Source: Mesorhizobium intechi
GTDB lineage: Bacteria > Pseudomonadota > Alphaproteobacteria > Rhizobiales > Rhizobiaceae
DNA length: 64,000 nt
Direction of reading: 5' to 3'
Assembly: GCF_002879535.1 (NCBI RefSeq)
Contig: NZ_PNOT02000061.1
Span: 1-64,000, forward strand
Below the pieces are notes generated by a model. The model did not search any database, was not told where the DNA came from, and saw only the letters and a list, made by a program, of their open reading frames with translations. The first letter of the stretch is position 1, and the number at the start of each line of letters is the position of its first letter. Made by a program: the position numbers and the translations under genes. Positions 55,260 through 64,000 of the stretch are shown here, in pieces.

Positions 55260-55665
55260 GACCTCTCCCGCCCGGCTTCGCCTCGAGCCAGCCTGGAAAC
55301 TGACCTTGAGAGACGCGCTGACTGCATTCTGTTGACCGTTTCCTCGAAGGCGCCACTATGCCTGGCGGACATGCCGGCGCCATTCACATCGAGGCTGGCG
55401 CCGACCCGATAGAGCGGCGAATCGATCGCGTCCGTCAAGTGCAATCCGAGGTTGCGGGGCAGATTCTGCGCCGCCACCAAGCGGCCTTCGATCTCCCGCC
55501 CTTTTTGAAGAACTCCACTCCGGCGTTTCCATGGAGGCGAACTGGCGTCGGCCGGAATCCGTGACCGCAGGCCAGATGGCCGGGACAGAGCGCGGTCACC
55601 ATTGATTTCGAGGTGACCGATGGACCAGCCATGGCATCGCCGGACAAACACCCTATATTGCGGGA
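55260..55665. other. Gene-free stretch between ialB and the secreted protein gene
   Basis: 406 bases between two divergent genes. It must carry both promoters. A 131-codon frame (55256-55651, minus) and a 68-codon frame (55358-55564, plus) are open, but neither has a ribosome site, a recognisable domain or a normal protein composition. I see no repeat or operator here that I can support. Confidence 0.4.
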
Positions 55666-56004
55666 ATGAACAGGATTTTTCGCGGGAATGTGCCGATGTC
55701 GGGGCGCCGACCTATGATGAGACTTGCGTCGGCGGTGCTGGCCGCGGCTTTTGTGGCCGGCTTTGCGCTGCCCGCTTCCGCGCAAGTGGCCAATCCCTCG
55801 ATCAACAGCAACGCGCTGATCCAGCAGAACGATTTGCAGGCCCTGCAGAGCCGCATTCAGCGGCAGCAATTCCAGCAGCAGCAACAGCAGTACCGTGACC
55901 AGGACCGCGTGATCGTCCAGCAGCCACCGCCGGTCGTACCGCGGGTCAGGCCGGGCTGCCAGACGCAGATCATCGGCAGCACGGCCGTGACCAACTGCCG
56001 CTGA
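55666..56004 (+). CDS. Glutamine-rich secreted small protein
   Basis: 112 residues. After a basic leader, a signal peptide (MMRLASAVLAAAFVAGFALP, cleavage near ASAQ) is followed by a segment rich in Gln (IQRQQFQQQQQQYRDQDR) and a Pro/Val stretch, then PGCQTQIIGSTAVTNCR with two Cys that may pair. Similar short Gln-rich exported proteins occur in rhizobia; function is unknown. In-frame ATGs at codons 11 and 17 are alternative starts. Confidence 0.65.
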   Translation: MNRIFRGNVPMSGRRPMMRLASAVLAAAFVAGFALPASAQVANPSINSNALIQQNDLQALQSRIQRQQFQQQQQQYRDQDRVIVQQPPPVVPRVRPGCQTQIIGSTAVTNCR

Positions 56005-56129
56005 CAGGCGGGCTTCTTTTATTTAGCCGACTTACATGATAGGGAACCTTGAGGGTGCCCATGCGGCGGTTTGGGCTTGCAAAGGCGCCGCGTCACGCTA
56101 TGGGGCACTGACCGACTGGACTATTGCAG

Positions 56130-56606
56130 ATGACAGCCACGAAGAAAAAGGCCGTACGCCGCGCCAAGAAAGGGGAAAGAATCCGCCAGGTGGCGGCGAT
56201 TCCCTTTCGCTTGACCGCGGATGGCCGTTTCGAGGTGATGCTGGTCACGTCGAGAACGACGAGGCGCTTCATCGTTCCCAAGGGATGGCCAATGAAAGGC
56301 AAGAACGGACGCAAGGCAGCCACGATCGAGGCGATGGAAGAAGCCGGCGTACTTGGCAAGACTCTGAAGCAGCCGGCCGGCACCTATTCCTACTGGAAGC
56401 GGCTGGCCAACCGCTTTGTCCATGTCGACGTCATCGTCTACCTGCTTGAAGTGACCGAGGAACTGGCCAACTGGCAGGAGGCCAAGCGGCGACAGCGGGC
56501 ATGGCTGACGCCGGTCGACGCGGCGATGTTGATCGACGAACCGGATCTTTCGACGCTGGTGAAGACCCTGGCCCTTCCCCAGCCGACGCCGACCGACGCG
56601 ACCTGA
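56130..56606 (+). CDS. Nudix hydrolase, DIPP-like
   Basis: 158 residues. Basic N-terminus, then RQVAAIPFR, FIVPKGWPMKGKNGRKAATI and EAMEEAGVLGK, the Nudix box region. The box is imperfect: Arg of the REUXEE core is Ile, and the first conserved Glu is not evident, but EAMEEAG keeps the metal-binding Glu pair. The KGWP opening resembles the diphosphoinositol-polyphosphate/DIPP group of alphaproteobacteria. Substrate unknown. A hairpin overlaps its stop codon (56603-56619). Confidence 0.8.
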   Translation: MTATKKKAVRRAKKGERIRQVAAIPFRLTADGRFEVMLVTSRTTRRFIVPKGWPMKGKNGRKAATIEAMEEAGVLGKTLKQPAGTYSYWKRLANRFVHVDVIVYLLEVTEELANWQEAKRRQRAWLTPVDAAMLIDEPDLSTLVKTLALPQPTPTDAT

Positions 56607-56615
56607 GGACATTCC

Positions 56616-57467
56616 TCAGCCGCTCGTAGCGCCCTCTTCGGGAAGAGGGCGTGCCGGCATGCCGGTATAGGCCCACAACCATTCGCGCGGCAGCGGCCCC
56701 TTGTTGCGCTCGCTCTGCTGCGACTGTTCCCAGGCATGCGCCAGGATGCCGACGGAGCGTGACAGCACGAAGAGCCCACGCGTCAGTGGCGGTGGGAAGC
56801 CGAGTTCGCCATAGATGACGGCCGTGGCGCCATCGATGTTGAGCGGTATCACCTTGCCCTTGCGTCGTGCGACCTGCGCCTCGACCGCCTCGGCGATGTC
56901 GGCGAACCGTCCATTGACGACGCCACGCGCGGCAAATTCCCGGGTCAGTTCCAACAGGCGCGGTGCGCGTGGATCGACCGGGTGAAAGCGGTGGCCGAGC
57001 CCAGGCACATAGCCCTTTTCCTCGATGAAGAACCGGTCGAGCCGTGCCGAGACCGCGTCCCCCAGCGCCGCCTCGCCATCGATCGCCATGGCGATATCAC
57101 CGTAGAAGGACAGCGCCTGTTCGCCGGCGCCGCCATGCACGTCGCCGAGCACATTGATTGCCGAGGCCATGGCGCTGTTGATGCCCACACCACAGGTTGC
57201 CGCCATGCGCGCGATGGCGATCGACGGCGCCTGCGGCCCATGGTCGACCGCCGCGCCCAGCGCGATGCCGAGCAGTGCCGCCTGGTCTTCGCTGGGCAAT
57301 TCACCGCGCAACATCAGCCAGATCATCGCCGGAAAACTGACGCGGCCGATCAGATCCTGGATTTCATAACCGCGCAGCCGGATGACGCCGGGGCTCATCT
57401 CGATGATACCGGTCTGCCACCAATGCTCGCCGCGCTCACGGCCTGACTGCTTCTCCGCGTCGCTCAT
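56616..57467 (-). CDS. Citryl-CoA lyase / citrate synthase-like protein
   Basis: 283 residues, shorter than citrate synthase (about 430) but matching the citryl-CoA lyase group. It has RLRGYEIQDLIGRVSFPAMI, cited as RLRGYEIQDLIGRVSF, GGAGEQALSFYGD, the catalytic-region GLGHRFHPVDPRAPRLLEL (short form GLGHRFHPVDPRAP) and NIDGATAVIYGELGFP. It would cleave citryl-CoA or a methylated analogue to acetyl-CoA plus a keto acid. It overlaps the CoA-transferase by 4 bases, so activation and cleavage of an imported acid fit together. Confidence 0.8.
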   Translation of the reverse strand: MSDAEKQSGRERGEHWWQTGIIEMSPGVIRLRGYEIQDLIGRVSFPAMIWLMLRGELPSEDQAALLGIALGAAVDHGPQAPSIAIARMAATCGVGINSAMASAINVLGDVHGGAGEQALSFYGDIAMAIDGEAALGDAVSARLDRFFIEEKGYVPGLGHRFHPVDPRAPRLLELTREFAARGVVNGRFADIAEAVEAQVARRKGKVIPLNIDGATAVIYGELGFPPPLTRGLFVLSRSVGILAHAWEQSQQSERNKGPLPREWLWAYTGMPARPLPEEGATSG

Positions 57468-58648
57468 GCCCGTGCCTTTGCCTTCGCCCGCGGCGACAGA
57501 CTGGCGAAAATCTCGCCCATATGCTCTCCGAGTGCCGGTGGCGGCTTCGTCGGCAACGGCGCCCTGCCATTGACCATGAAGCCGCCGCGCAGCACCGTCA
57601 GTGGCCTGTCCATCCCGGCAACATCGTCAAAATTGGCGATCACCTGGCGTTCGAGCACTTGCGGCTCGGCCAGCACTTGCGGGATGGTCAGCACCCGGCC
57701 CGCCGGCACCCCTGCCCGGTTCAATCTTTCCTCCCAGGCGGCCGCCGGAGCATCCGTCAGGGTGTCCTCGATCTCGGCTTTCAGCGCCGCACGGTTCTTC
57801 TTGCGCGTCTCGCGCTCCGCGAAGCGAGGATCGGAAGCCAGTTCCGGCCGCCCAATCAGCCGGCAAAGCGTCACGAACTGCTCTTGCTTGTTGGCGGCGA
57901 TGTTGAGCAGCCCATCGCCGGTGCGAAAGGCGCCGGACGGTGCCGCTGTCATGTTCTCATTGCCCATCGGCTTGGGATCGACCCCTGCCGTCAGGTAGTT
58001 CGACACCGGCCAGCCGAGCGCGGAAAGCGTGCATTCGAGCATCGAGACGTCAAGGAAGGCGCCCTCGCCCGATGTCTTCTGCCTGACCAGCGCCGATGCG
58101 ATCGCGAAAGCGCCGACCAGACCACCCAGTGTATCGGCGACCGGATAGCCGACGCGCAGTGGCGCCGTTTCCGGCGTGCCGGTGATGCTCATAATGCCCG
58201 ACAGGCCCTGGATGATCTGGTCGTAGGCGGGATTGTCGCGCATCGGCCCGGTCTGGCCGAAACCCGATATCGCGCAATAGACGAGGCCGGGGCGGACCGC
58301 CTTCAGCGCTTCGTGGCCGAGGCCAAGTCGATCCATCACGCCGGGGCGGAAATTCTCCACCAGCGCGTCGGCACTGGCGACCAGATCGAGGAAACGCTCG
58401 CGATCGGCTTCTGTCTTCAGATCCAGCATGACAGATCGTTTGCCGGCGTTCTGCGCCAGGAACGAGGCGCCCATGCCGGCCTGGTTGAGGCTTGGCGAAC
58501 CGCCGAGCTGGCGCGCCAGGTCGCCGCCTTGCGGTCCCTCGACCTTGATCACGTCGGCGCCCAGCAGCGCCAGCTGATAGGCACAATAAGGCCCGGCCAG
58601 AACATTGGTCAGGTCGAGGACGCGGATACCGGAAAGCAGGTCAGTCAT
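57464..58648 (-). CDS. CaiB/BaiF family CoA-transferase
   Basis: 394 residues. Family III CoA-transferase with the N-terminal GIRVLDLTNVLAGPYCAYQLA, LGADVIKVEGPQGGDLAR, the catalytic Asp region near NAGKRSVMLDLKTE, and GYPVADTLGGLVGAFAIASALV (shown as GYPVADTLGGLVGAF). It moves CoA between acids. In this operon it probably activates the transported carboxylate before lyase cleavage. It starts 14 bases after tctA. Confidence 0.88.
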   Translation of the reverse strand: MTDLLSGIRVLDLTNVLAGPYCAYQLALLGADVIKVEGPQGGDLARQLGGSPSLNQAGMGASFLAQNAGKRSVMLDLKTEADRERFLDLVASADALVENFRPGVMDRLGLGHEALKAVRPGLVYCAISGFGQTGPMRDNPAYDQIIQGLSGIMSITGTPETAPLRVGYPVADTLGGLVGAFAIASALVRQKTSGEGAFLDVSMLECTLSALGWPVSNYLTAGVDPKPMGNENMTAAPSGAFRTGDGLLNIAANKQEQFVTLCRLIGRPELASDPRFAERETRKKNRAALKAEIEDTLTDAPAAAWEERLNRAGVPAGRVLTIPQVLAEPQVLERQVIANFDDVAGMDRPLTVLRGGFMVNGRAPLPTKPPPALGEHMGEIFASLSPRAKAKARA

Positions 58649-58662
58649 GTCTTCTCAATCGA

Positions 58663-60186
58663 TCAGGCATCGCCCGGCACATGCTCCGGCCCGCGCCGCC
58701 GGCGGTGCTCGATGAAGGACCAGATATGCGGCCCGACCAGGCCGATGAAGGCGAGCGTCAACAGCGTCAGCGACAGCGGATGCTTGTAGAACACCGACCA
58801 GTCGCCATTCGAGATGGTCATCGCCCGGCGGAACTGGGTTTCGGCGAGCGGTCCCAGGATCATGCCGATGATGACAGGCGCGGTCGGGAAATCGAAGCGC
58901 CGCATCAGGAAGCCCGCCGCCCCCAGGAGATAGAGGATTACGAGATCGATGGGCGACTGCGAGATGCCATAGGTGCCGACGGTCGCGAACACCAGGATGC
59001 CGGCATAAAGCTGTGGCGCCGGGATCTTCAGCAACCGCACCCACAATCCGATCAGCGGCAAATTGAGGATGACGAGGATGATGTTGGCGATGAACAGGCT
59101 GGCGATCAGGCCCCAGACCAAATTGGCCTGAGTGGTCAAAAGCAGCGGCCCGGGATTGATGCCGTAGCTCTGGAAGGCCGACAGCATGATCGCGGCTGTC
59201 GCCGAAGTCGGCAGGCCGAGCGTCAGCATCGGCACCAGCACGCCGGCGGCGGACGCATTGTTGGCGGCCTCCGGACCGGCGACGCCCTCGATGGCGCCGA
59301 CCGTGCCGAACTCCTCCTTGTGGTTCGACAGCTTCTTCTCGACGGCGTAGGACAGGAAGGTCGGGATTTCGGCGCCGCCGGCCGGCATGGCACCGATCGG
59401 GAAGCCGATCGCCGCACCGCGCAGCCACGCCTTCCATGAGCGGCCCCATTCGGCCGCGGTCATGTAGAGCGAGCCTTTCAGCGGCACGATCTCGTCCTTG
59501 CCGGCATAGCGGCGCGAGGCCATGTAGAGCGTCTCGCCGACTGCGAACAGGCCGACGGCGGCGATGATGACGTCGACGCCGTCGAGCAGTTCGGTCGTGC
59601 CGAAGGTGAAGCGCGGCTGGCCGGTCTGCAGGTCGACGCCGATCATGCCGATGACGAAGCCGGCAAACAGGCTGGTGAGCCCGCGCACCGAGGACGAACC
59701 GAGCACGGCCGAAACGGTGATGAAGGCCAGCACCATCAGCGAGAAATATTCGGCCGGACCGAAAGCCAGCGCGAACTTGACCACCACCGGCGCCAGGAAG
59801 GCGACACCCAGCGTGCCGAGCGTGCCGGCGACGAAGGAGCCGATCGCCGAGGTGGCAAGGGCCGCTCCCCCACGGCCGGACCGCGCCATCTTGTTGCCTT
59901 CCAGCGCGGTGACGATGGTGGCGCTTTCACCAGGCGTGTTGAGCAGGATCGACGTCGTCGAGCCGCCATACATGGCACCGTAATAGATGCCGGCGAACAG
60001 GATGAAGGAGGCTTCCGGCGCGACCTGATAGGTGATCGGCAGAAGCAGCGCGATGGTCAGCGCCGGCCCGAGGCCAGGCAGCACGCCGATGGCGGTGCCG
60101 AGCGTGGTGCCGAGCAGGCACCACAGAAGATTGACCGGGGTGAAGGCTACCGCGAAGCCGTGGGCGAGTTGTTCGAGCGTGTTCAT
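58663..60186 (-). CDS. tctA: Tripartite tricarboxylate transporter large permease TctA
   Basis: 507 residues from ATG 60186, about 11-12 helices. [20 protein letters not shown] near residue 20 and [20 protein letters not shown] are TctA hallmarks, repeated in part at [20 protein letters not shown] (second half). It is the channel of a Na+ or H+-coupled carboxylate importer with TctB and TctC. It starts 4 bases after tctB. Confidence 0.93.
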   Translation of the reverse strand: MNTLEQLAHGFAVAFTPVNLLWCLLGTTLGTAIGVLPGLGPALTIALLLPITYQVAPEASFILFAGIYYGAMYGGSTTSILLNTPGESATIVTALEGNKMARSGRGGAALATSAIGSFVAGTLGTLGVAFLAPVVVKFALAFGPAEYFSLMVLAFITVSAVLGSSSVRGLTSLFAGFVIGMIGVDLQTGQPRFTFGTTELLDGVDVIIAAVGLFAVGETLYMASRRYAGKDEIVPLKGSLYMTAAEWGRSWKAWLRGAAIGFPIGAMPAGGAEIPTFLSYAVEKKLSNHKEEFGTVGAIEGVAGPEAANNASAAGVLVPMLTLGLPTSATAAIMLSAFQSYGINPGPLLLTTQANLVWGLIASLFIANIILVILNLPLIGLWVRLLKIPAPQLYAGILVFATVGTYGISQSPIDLVILYLLGAAGFLMRRFDFPTAPVIIGMILGPLAETQFRRAMTISNGDWSVFYKHPLSLTLLTLAFIGLVGPHIWSFIEHRRRRGPEHVPGDA

Positions 60187-60190
60187 GGCC

Positions 60191-60727
60191 TCACGCCCCA
60201 AACGCGCCGGCGATCGCGTCGATCACCGTGTTCAGCTGGTTCTCGATGAAACCGGCACCGATATTGACGCCGAGCGCCCTGGCGAAGCCGAAATAGGCGG
60301 CCAGCGCCAGTACAAGGCCGGTGAGCGCGTCGCGCAGCGTGTGCTTGCTGCCGAAGCCGTAGCAGACGAGAACGAACATGATCACCGATGCCGCCGTGAA
60401 ACCGAGCGGCCGAATGAGCAGCAGGTTGGCCAGAAGGCCGATGACGACGAAGCCCATCGCCTTCCAGTCGGTCGGCGTTTCCTTTTCCTCCTCCGGTTGC
60501 CAGCCGCCGCGAAACGCGGCGAGGATGAGCAGCAGCGACAGCACCACCAGGCCGACCATGGTGAGATAGGGAAAGACGGTCGGGCCGACCTTGGAATAGA
60601 GCGGCGACACCGGGATCGCCAGCGTCTGCCAGGCAACAGCGCCGGCACAGGCGAGAAGCCCGATGCCAACAAGCAATTCTGGCATGGCAAGGCGCAAGGG
60701 CGGCGTCGGATGGTTGATGGTGCTCAT
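60191..60727 (-). CDS. tctB: Tripartite tricarboxylate transporter small permease TctB
   Basis: 178 residues with four membrane helices; [20 protein letters not shown] at the start and GLGFTAAS-like [20 protein letters not shown] are typical of TctB. It pairs with TctA. It is 136 bases downstream of tctC, with a hairpin in the gap that may lower its expression. Confidence 0.88.
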   Translation of the reverse strand: MSTINHPTPPLRLAMPELLVGIGLLACAGAVAWQTLAIPVSPLYSKVGPTVFPYLTMVGLVVLSLLLILAAFRGGWQPEEEKETPTDWKAMGFVVIGLLANLLLIRPLGFTAASVIMFVLVCYGFGSKHTLRDALTGLVLALAAYFGFARALGVNIGAGFIENQLNTVIDAIAGAFGA

Positions 60728-60825
60728 GGAATGTCCTCCCCAGGACTACGGGCCAAGACGGCTGTCATCGGCCTTCATGCTGTCAGCCATGACCGACCTC
60801 ATCTCCGATGCGATCGACCGACCTG

Positions 60826-60854
60826 AGAAAATGAGGGACGGCTCGCGCCGTCCC
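60826..60854 (-). terminator. Partial terminator between tctC and tctB
   Basis: GGGACGGC (60835-60842) pairs perfectly with GCCGTCCC (60847-60854) around four bases; on the minus strand the tail reads TCATTTTCT. It lies 9 bases after the tctC stop. In such operons a leaky hairpin here lets the binding protein be made in excess over the permeases. Confidence 0.65.
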
Positions 60855-60863
60855 CTAGGGAAA

Positions 60864-61841
60864 TCAGGCGAGGCCTAGATCCTTGAGGATGGCTTCGATA
60901 CGCGCTGAATCCTCGGCAACGAATTTCGCATAGTCATCGCCGGTGAGCAGGATGGGCGTCCAGTTGCGGTTCTTGCATTCGGTGGCCCACGCATCGCTCT
61001 TGGCCATGGTCTCCACCAGCGTGATCATCGCCGCCTTGTCGGCGTCGGACACGCCAGGGGGCGCGAAGACGCCGCGCCAGTTGAACAGTTCGACATCGAT
61101 GCCGGCTTCCTTCAGCGTCGGCGCGTCGATGCCGTCCTGGCGCTTGTCGGCCGAGATGGCGAGCAGCCTGAGCGCACCCGCCTTGACCTGTTCGGAGAAT
61201 TCACCGAAGCCGGAGATGCCCGCGGCCACCTGATTGCCGAGCAGCGCCGACAAGGCCTCGCCGCCGCCGGCGAACGGCACATAGGAAAGATTGGTCGCCG
61301 GAACGCCTACCGTCTTGGCGATCAGGCCGAACAGGATGTGGTCGGAGCCCCCGGCCGAACCACCGGCAACGGGAACCTTCGTCGGATCGGCCTTGAGCGC
61401 GGCGACGAAATCGGCGGCCGTCTTGAAGGGTGATTCCGCCGGCACCACCAGGGCCTCGAATTCGCCGGTGAGACGGGCGATTGGCGTGACTTGCGTCAGA
61501 TTGTTGGCGGCCTTGTTGGCGATGATGGCGCCGACCATGACCATGCCGGCGACCATCAGCGAATCGCCCTTGCCGTTCCACTGGCTGATGAACTGCGGCA
61601 GCCCGACCGTGCCCCCGGCGCCGCCGACATTGGTGATCTGCGAGCCGGAGATCAGCTTCTCCGCGCGCATCACCTGATCCATCGTGCGCCCCGTCTGGTC
61701 CCAGCCGCCGCCGGGCGCCGCCGGAACGAATATCTGGATCTGCTGTGTGCCTTCGGCGAAAGCCGGCGTGAGATGAAGGCCTGCAAGGCCGGCAGCGCCC
61801 GCAGCCGCCGTGCTCATCAAAAATCTGCGTCTGTTCAGCAT
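60864..61841 (-). CDS. tctC: Tripartite tricarboxylate transporter binding protein TctC
   Basis: 325 residues from ATG 61841, with GGAGGAA upstream. The N-terminus NRRRFLMSTAAAG has a twin-arginine-like motif before the hydrophobic stretch, so export may use Tat. The Bug/TctC domain shows IQIFVPAAPGGGWDQTGRTM, NVGGAGGTVG, AGGSAGGSDHILFGL and FNWRGVFAPPGVSDADK. It captures the carboxylate in the periplasm. First gene of the operon tctCBA-caiB-lyase. Confidence 0.92.
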   Translation of the reverse strand: MLNRRRFLMSTAAAGAAGLAGLHLTPAFAEGTQQIQIFVPAAPGGGWDQTGRTMDQVMRAEKLISGSQITNVGGAGGTVGLPQFISQWNGKGDSLMVAGMVMVGAIIANKAANNLTQVTPIARLTGEFEALVVPAESPFKTAADFVAALKADPTKVPVAGGSAGGSDHILFGLIAKTVGVPATNLSYVPFAGGGEALSALLGNQVAAGISGFGEFSEQVKAGALRLLAISADKRQDGIDAPTLKEAGIDVELFNWRGVFAPPGVSDADKAAMITLVETMAKSDAWATECKNRNWTPILLTGDDYAKFVAEDSARIEAILKDLGLA

Positions 61842-61933
61842 GGGATTCCTCCAGATCACGACACCTCCTCCGGTGCCTGCCAAACGCGCCTGCATTCACA
61901 GACCCGTGATCGAGTTCAAGCAGATGTTACCGA

Positions 61934-61970
61934 GTTCTGTCAACGGGAACGATATTCTGCTGGACAGAAC
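61934..61970. promoter_or_regulatory. Inverted GTTCTGTC repeats between tctC and the IclR gene
   Basis: GTTCTGTC (61934-61941) and GACAGAAC (61963-61970) are perfect inverted arms 21 bases apart. A third half-site TTCTG at 61955-61959 forms a closer dyad with CAGAA (61965-61969). The set sits in the divergent intergenic region, so it is a good candidate operator for the IclR regulator. Confidence 0.6.
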
Positions 61971-62022
61971 GGCCCGGCAGCGCGACAGACTGGCCCTCGG
62001 GCATCTCGGGGTTGGAACCACA

Positions 62023-62793
62023 ATGGACTCGCCAAGCAGATCAACTGGTGCCGTAAGCCGGCATGCGTCCGTCGAAGGCGTTGCAGCCCTCGATCGGGCG
62101 ATCGCCATCCTCGATGCCTTCACCACGGCCGAACGCTCGCTCAGCCTGGCTGAAATCGCCGCGCGCACCGGTCTTTACAAGAGCACGATCCTGCGGCTGG
62201 CCAATTCGCTGCTGCGTGGGCAACTGCTGGAGCGGCTGGACGACGGGCGCTATCGTGTCGGGCCCGCAACCTTCCGGCTGGGCGCGCTCTATCAGCGTTC
62301 GGTCGTGGCGGTCGACATCCTGCTGCCGATCATGCGCGACCTTTCGGAGCGCAGTTGGGAGAGCGTTGCCTTCTACGTTCGTTCGGGCGACGTCCGCACC
62401 TGTCTTTATCGCGTCGAATCCAAGCACCCGATCCGCTACACCATACGCGAGGGCGACGTGTTGCCTTTGCTCGTCGGTTCGGGTGGACGCGTGCTTGCGG
62501 CATTTTCCGGCCAGCCGGGCGAACCCTACGAAACCATACGCAGGACCTGCAACTGCCTCGCCGTCGGCGACCGCGACCCCGAGACGGCGGGCATCTCGGC
62601 ACCGGTATTCGGACCGGGACGGGTGCTGCTCGGCGCCTTGACGCTGGCTGGGCCGAGCACGCGCGTCGATGCCGCCTTCCTTCAGCGCATGAAACGGCCG
62701 CTGCTCGAGGCGGCGGCCCGCGCCACCCGCGCATTCGGCGAGGATGCCTCGATGCTCGAACAGGCAAGTCTTGCGGCGGAAGCGCTGCCCTGA
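62023..62793 (+). CDS. IclR family transcriptional regulator
   Basis: 256 residues. The N-terminal winged helix has ALDRAIAILDAFTTAERSLS (about 24-43), LAEIAARTGLYKSTILRLAN as the helix-turn-helix, and the C-terminal ligand domain ends with APVFGPGRVLLGALTLAGPS. It is divergent from tctC and very likely controls uptake and breakdown of the carboxylate. ATG 62023 gives a normal N-terminus. Confidence 0.9.
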   Translation: MDSPSRSTGAVSRHASVEGVAALDRAIAILDAFTTAERSLSLAEIAARTGLYKSTILRLANSLLRGQLLERLDDGRYRVGPATFRLGALYQRSVVAVDILLPIMRDLSERSWESVAFYVRSGDVRTCLYRVESKHPIRYTIREGDVLPLLVGSGGRVLAAFSGQPGEPYETIRRTCNCLAVGDRDPETAGISAPVFGPGRVLLGALTLAGPSTRVDAAFLQRMKRPLLEAAARATRAFGEDASMLEQASLAAEALP

Positions 62794-63077
62794 CCCGCGC
62801 GGCTGCGGGCCTAAAAGAGCCGACAAGGTTCGAATACAAACCGATTCAATTTGAAGCAGTCTCGTGACGTTGCGTAATATTCGGCCCTCCAGATCAAGAA
62901 AAGGCTTCATAGAGAACGGAACTATTTATTGGCTGTTAAGCCCCTCGTGATATCCGGCTGTTGTCGCCATTTGCGCGACATGAGGGAAGAAAATCGTCTC
63001 AACCGACGGGTGGAACAGTCGGACAGACGCGCTGACAGGATCATGGCACGTCCGTGAATTCGAATAAGCCGTCATCG

Positions 63078-64000
63078 ATGGACGCCAGCCCCCGTCTTCT
63101 CGGGCTCGTCTGGCCGTTCATCGCCGTCGTCCTCATCCAGGCGCTGGTCGCCAGCCTCAGCCTGTCCACGCTTTCGGCGGTTCGGGCCTATGTCGGCGGG
63201 GAAAGCCAGTGGTCCAAGGGGCAAAAGCACGCCATCTATTTCCTCAGCCTCTATGCGGATACCGGCAATGAGGCGTTCTTCGCCGAGTATCGCGAAGCGA
63301 TCGCCGTTCCGCTGGCCGATCGCTCGGCCCGCCTGGCGCTCGAGCAGCCCGAACCCGATACAGAGGCAGCGCGAACGGGCTTTCTGCAGGGAAGAAACCA
63401 CCCGGACGACGTAGCCGGGCTGATCTGGCTGTTCCAGAATTTTCGGAGGTTCAGCTATCTCGATACCGCTATTCGGCACTGGACGGCGGCCGACACGATG
63501 ATCCTCGCCATCCAGCGGCTCGGCGATGCGATGCATGCGACGCTGGGCAAGGGGCCGGCGTCGGCAGCCGAGATCAGCGCCTGGAAGGCGGAAATTCATC
63601 GGCTCGATCGTCAGGTCACCCCATTGTCCAAGGCCTTCTCGGACAGTCTGGGTGAGGGTTCGCGCTTCATCCAGATCCTGCTCACCTTTGCCAATCTCGT
63701 CACCGCCGCGTCGTTGATCCTGCTTGCCGTGTGGCGCACGCGCAAGCTCCTGGCGCAGCGCCAGGCCTTCCAGCTGGCGCTCAATGCCGAGCGCGAGCGC
63801 GCCCAGATCACACTCGCTTCTATTGGCCAGGCCGTCATCAGCACCGGCCGCGACGGGCGGCTCGACTACATGAATGCGGTTGCCGAGAAACTGCTGGCCT
63901 GCCCGGTCGGCGCTGCCAGGGGCAAACCCATCACAGCGTTCTTTCGCCTCGTCGACAAGGACACTGGCGTTGAAGAAACGCAGTTGGTCGAGCGCCTCCT
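63078..64000 (+). CDS. Membrane sensor protein with PAS domain (3' end outside window)
   Basis: About 307 residues are visible with no stop. An N-terminal helix (LLGLVWPFIAVVLIQALVAS) is followed by a periplasmic region of about 170 residues, a second helix (ILLTFANLVTAASLILLAVW) and then, after a short coiled linker, a PAS-like domain ITLASIGQAVISTGRDGRLD, YMNAVAEKLL. This layout is common in GGDEF/EAL cyclic-di-GMP proteins and in hybrid kinases; the output domain lies beyond the window. GTG 63054 is an alternative start. The 284-base gap before it holds nothing I can name. Confidence 0.75.
   Translation, partial: MDASPRLLGLVWPFIAVVLIQALVASLSLSTLSAVRAYVGGESQWSKGQKHAIYFLSLYADTGNEAFFAEYREAIAVPLADRSARLALEQPEPDTEAARTGFLQGRNHPDDVAGLIWLFQNFRRFSYLDTAIRHWTAADTMILAIQRLGDAMHATLGKGPASAAEISAWKAEIHRLDRQVTPLSKAFSDSLGEGSRFIQILLTFANLVTAASLILLAVWRTRKLLAQRQAFQLALNAERERAQITLASIGQAVISTGRDGRLDYMNAVAEKLLACPVGAARGKPITAFFRLVDKDTGVEETQLVERL

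Noticed and set aside
55256..55651. 131-codon minus-strand frame whose stop overlaps the ialB start as TGATG
   Set aside because: No ribosome site, no recognisable domain and Arg/Ser-rich composition. ialB has its own strong ribosome site, so coupling is not needed.

Overview
The window looks like chromosomal DNA of a high-GC alphaproteobacterium of the order Hyphomicrobiales (Rhizobiales), most like Mesorhizobium or a close relative. The reasons are the codon and GC style, a heterotetrameric sarcosine oxidase operon, rhizobial thuA-thuB, paired DUF992 proteins, DUF982 and DUF6894 proteins, an ialB homologue, and a ubiE-ubiB-coaBC block. I saw no phage, integrase, insertion sequence, CRISPR array, rRNA or replication origin. 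There is one tRNA gene, tRNA-Ser(GGA). The species call is inference from gene content.

Layout. 1-3342 (minus): an envelope glycosylation set (GT87 transferase, polyprenyl-phosphate GT2, YdjC/NaxD-type deacetylase, GtrA). 3543-9907: a fatty or hydroxy acyl-CoA degradation cluster with divergent arms (quinone oxidoreductase and acyl-CoA dehydrogenase on minus; SDR, MaoC, APH-type kinase, SDR and TetR on plus). 9987-10814: a small exported protein behind a run of palindromes, then a broken SDR gene. 10857-12708 (minus): thuA-thuB sugar genes with a LacI-type operator. 12786-18256 (minus): a small conserved protein and the soxBDAG operon. 18474-23759 (plus): YrdB-like, SET-domain, rpsU, a TPR lipoprotein, two DUF992 proteins and an MFS exporter behind a MerR/SoxR-type promoter.

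23782-32050 (minus): a complete kdp potassium-uptake operon with sensor and regulator, including kdpF and two additional tiny membrane proteins. 32384-36965: stress and regulatory small genes, a Crp/Fnr regulator and an acyltransferase. 37073-37162: tRNA-Ser. 38925-50511: nucleoside uptake and salvage (BMP-type ABC transporter, cdd, purine nucleoside phosphorylase, deoA, upp, add), interrupted by VOC, GNAT, anti-sigma-like and slyX genes. 50646-54624 (plus): ubiE, ubiB and an unusual coaBC with an N-terminal FitA-type ribbon-helix-helix domain. 54678-57467: ialB, a small secreted protein, a Nudix protein and a citryl-CoA lyase-like gene. 57464-61841 (minus): CaiB CoA-transferase and a tripartite tricarboxylate transporter, with a divergent IclR regulator. 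63078-end: the start of a membrane sensor with a PAS domain.

The strongest candidate for something undescribed is the RHH-CoaBC fusion at 53155-54624. A perfect 10-bp inverted repeat, with arms 42 bp apart, ends at its start codon. This suggests a CoA-biosynthesis enzyme that may bind and control its own promoter. Other leads are a split ACAD10/11-like kinase-dehydrogenase pathway, two extra small proteins in kdp, and several well-defined operators.
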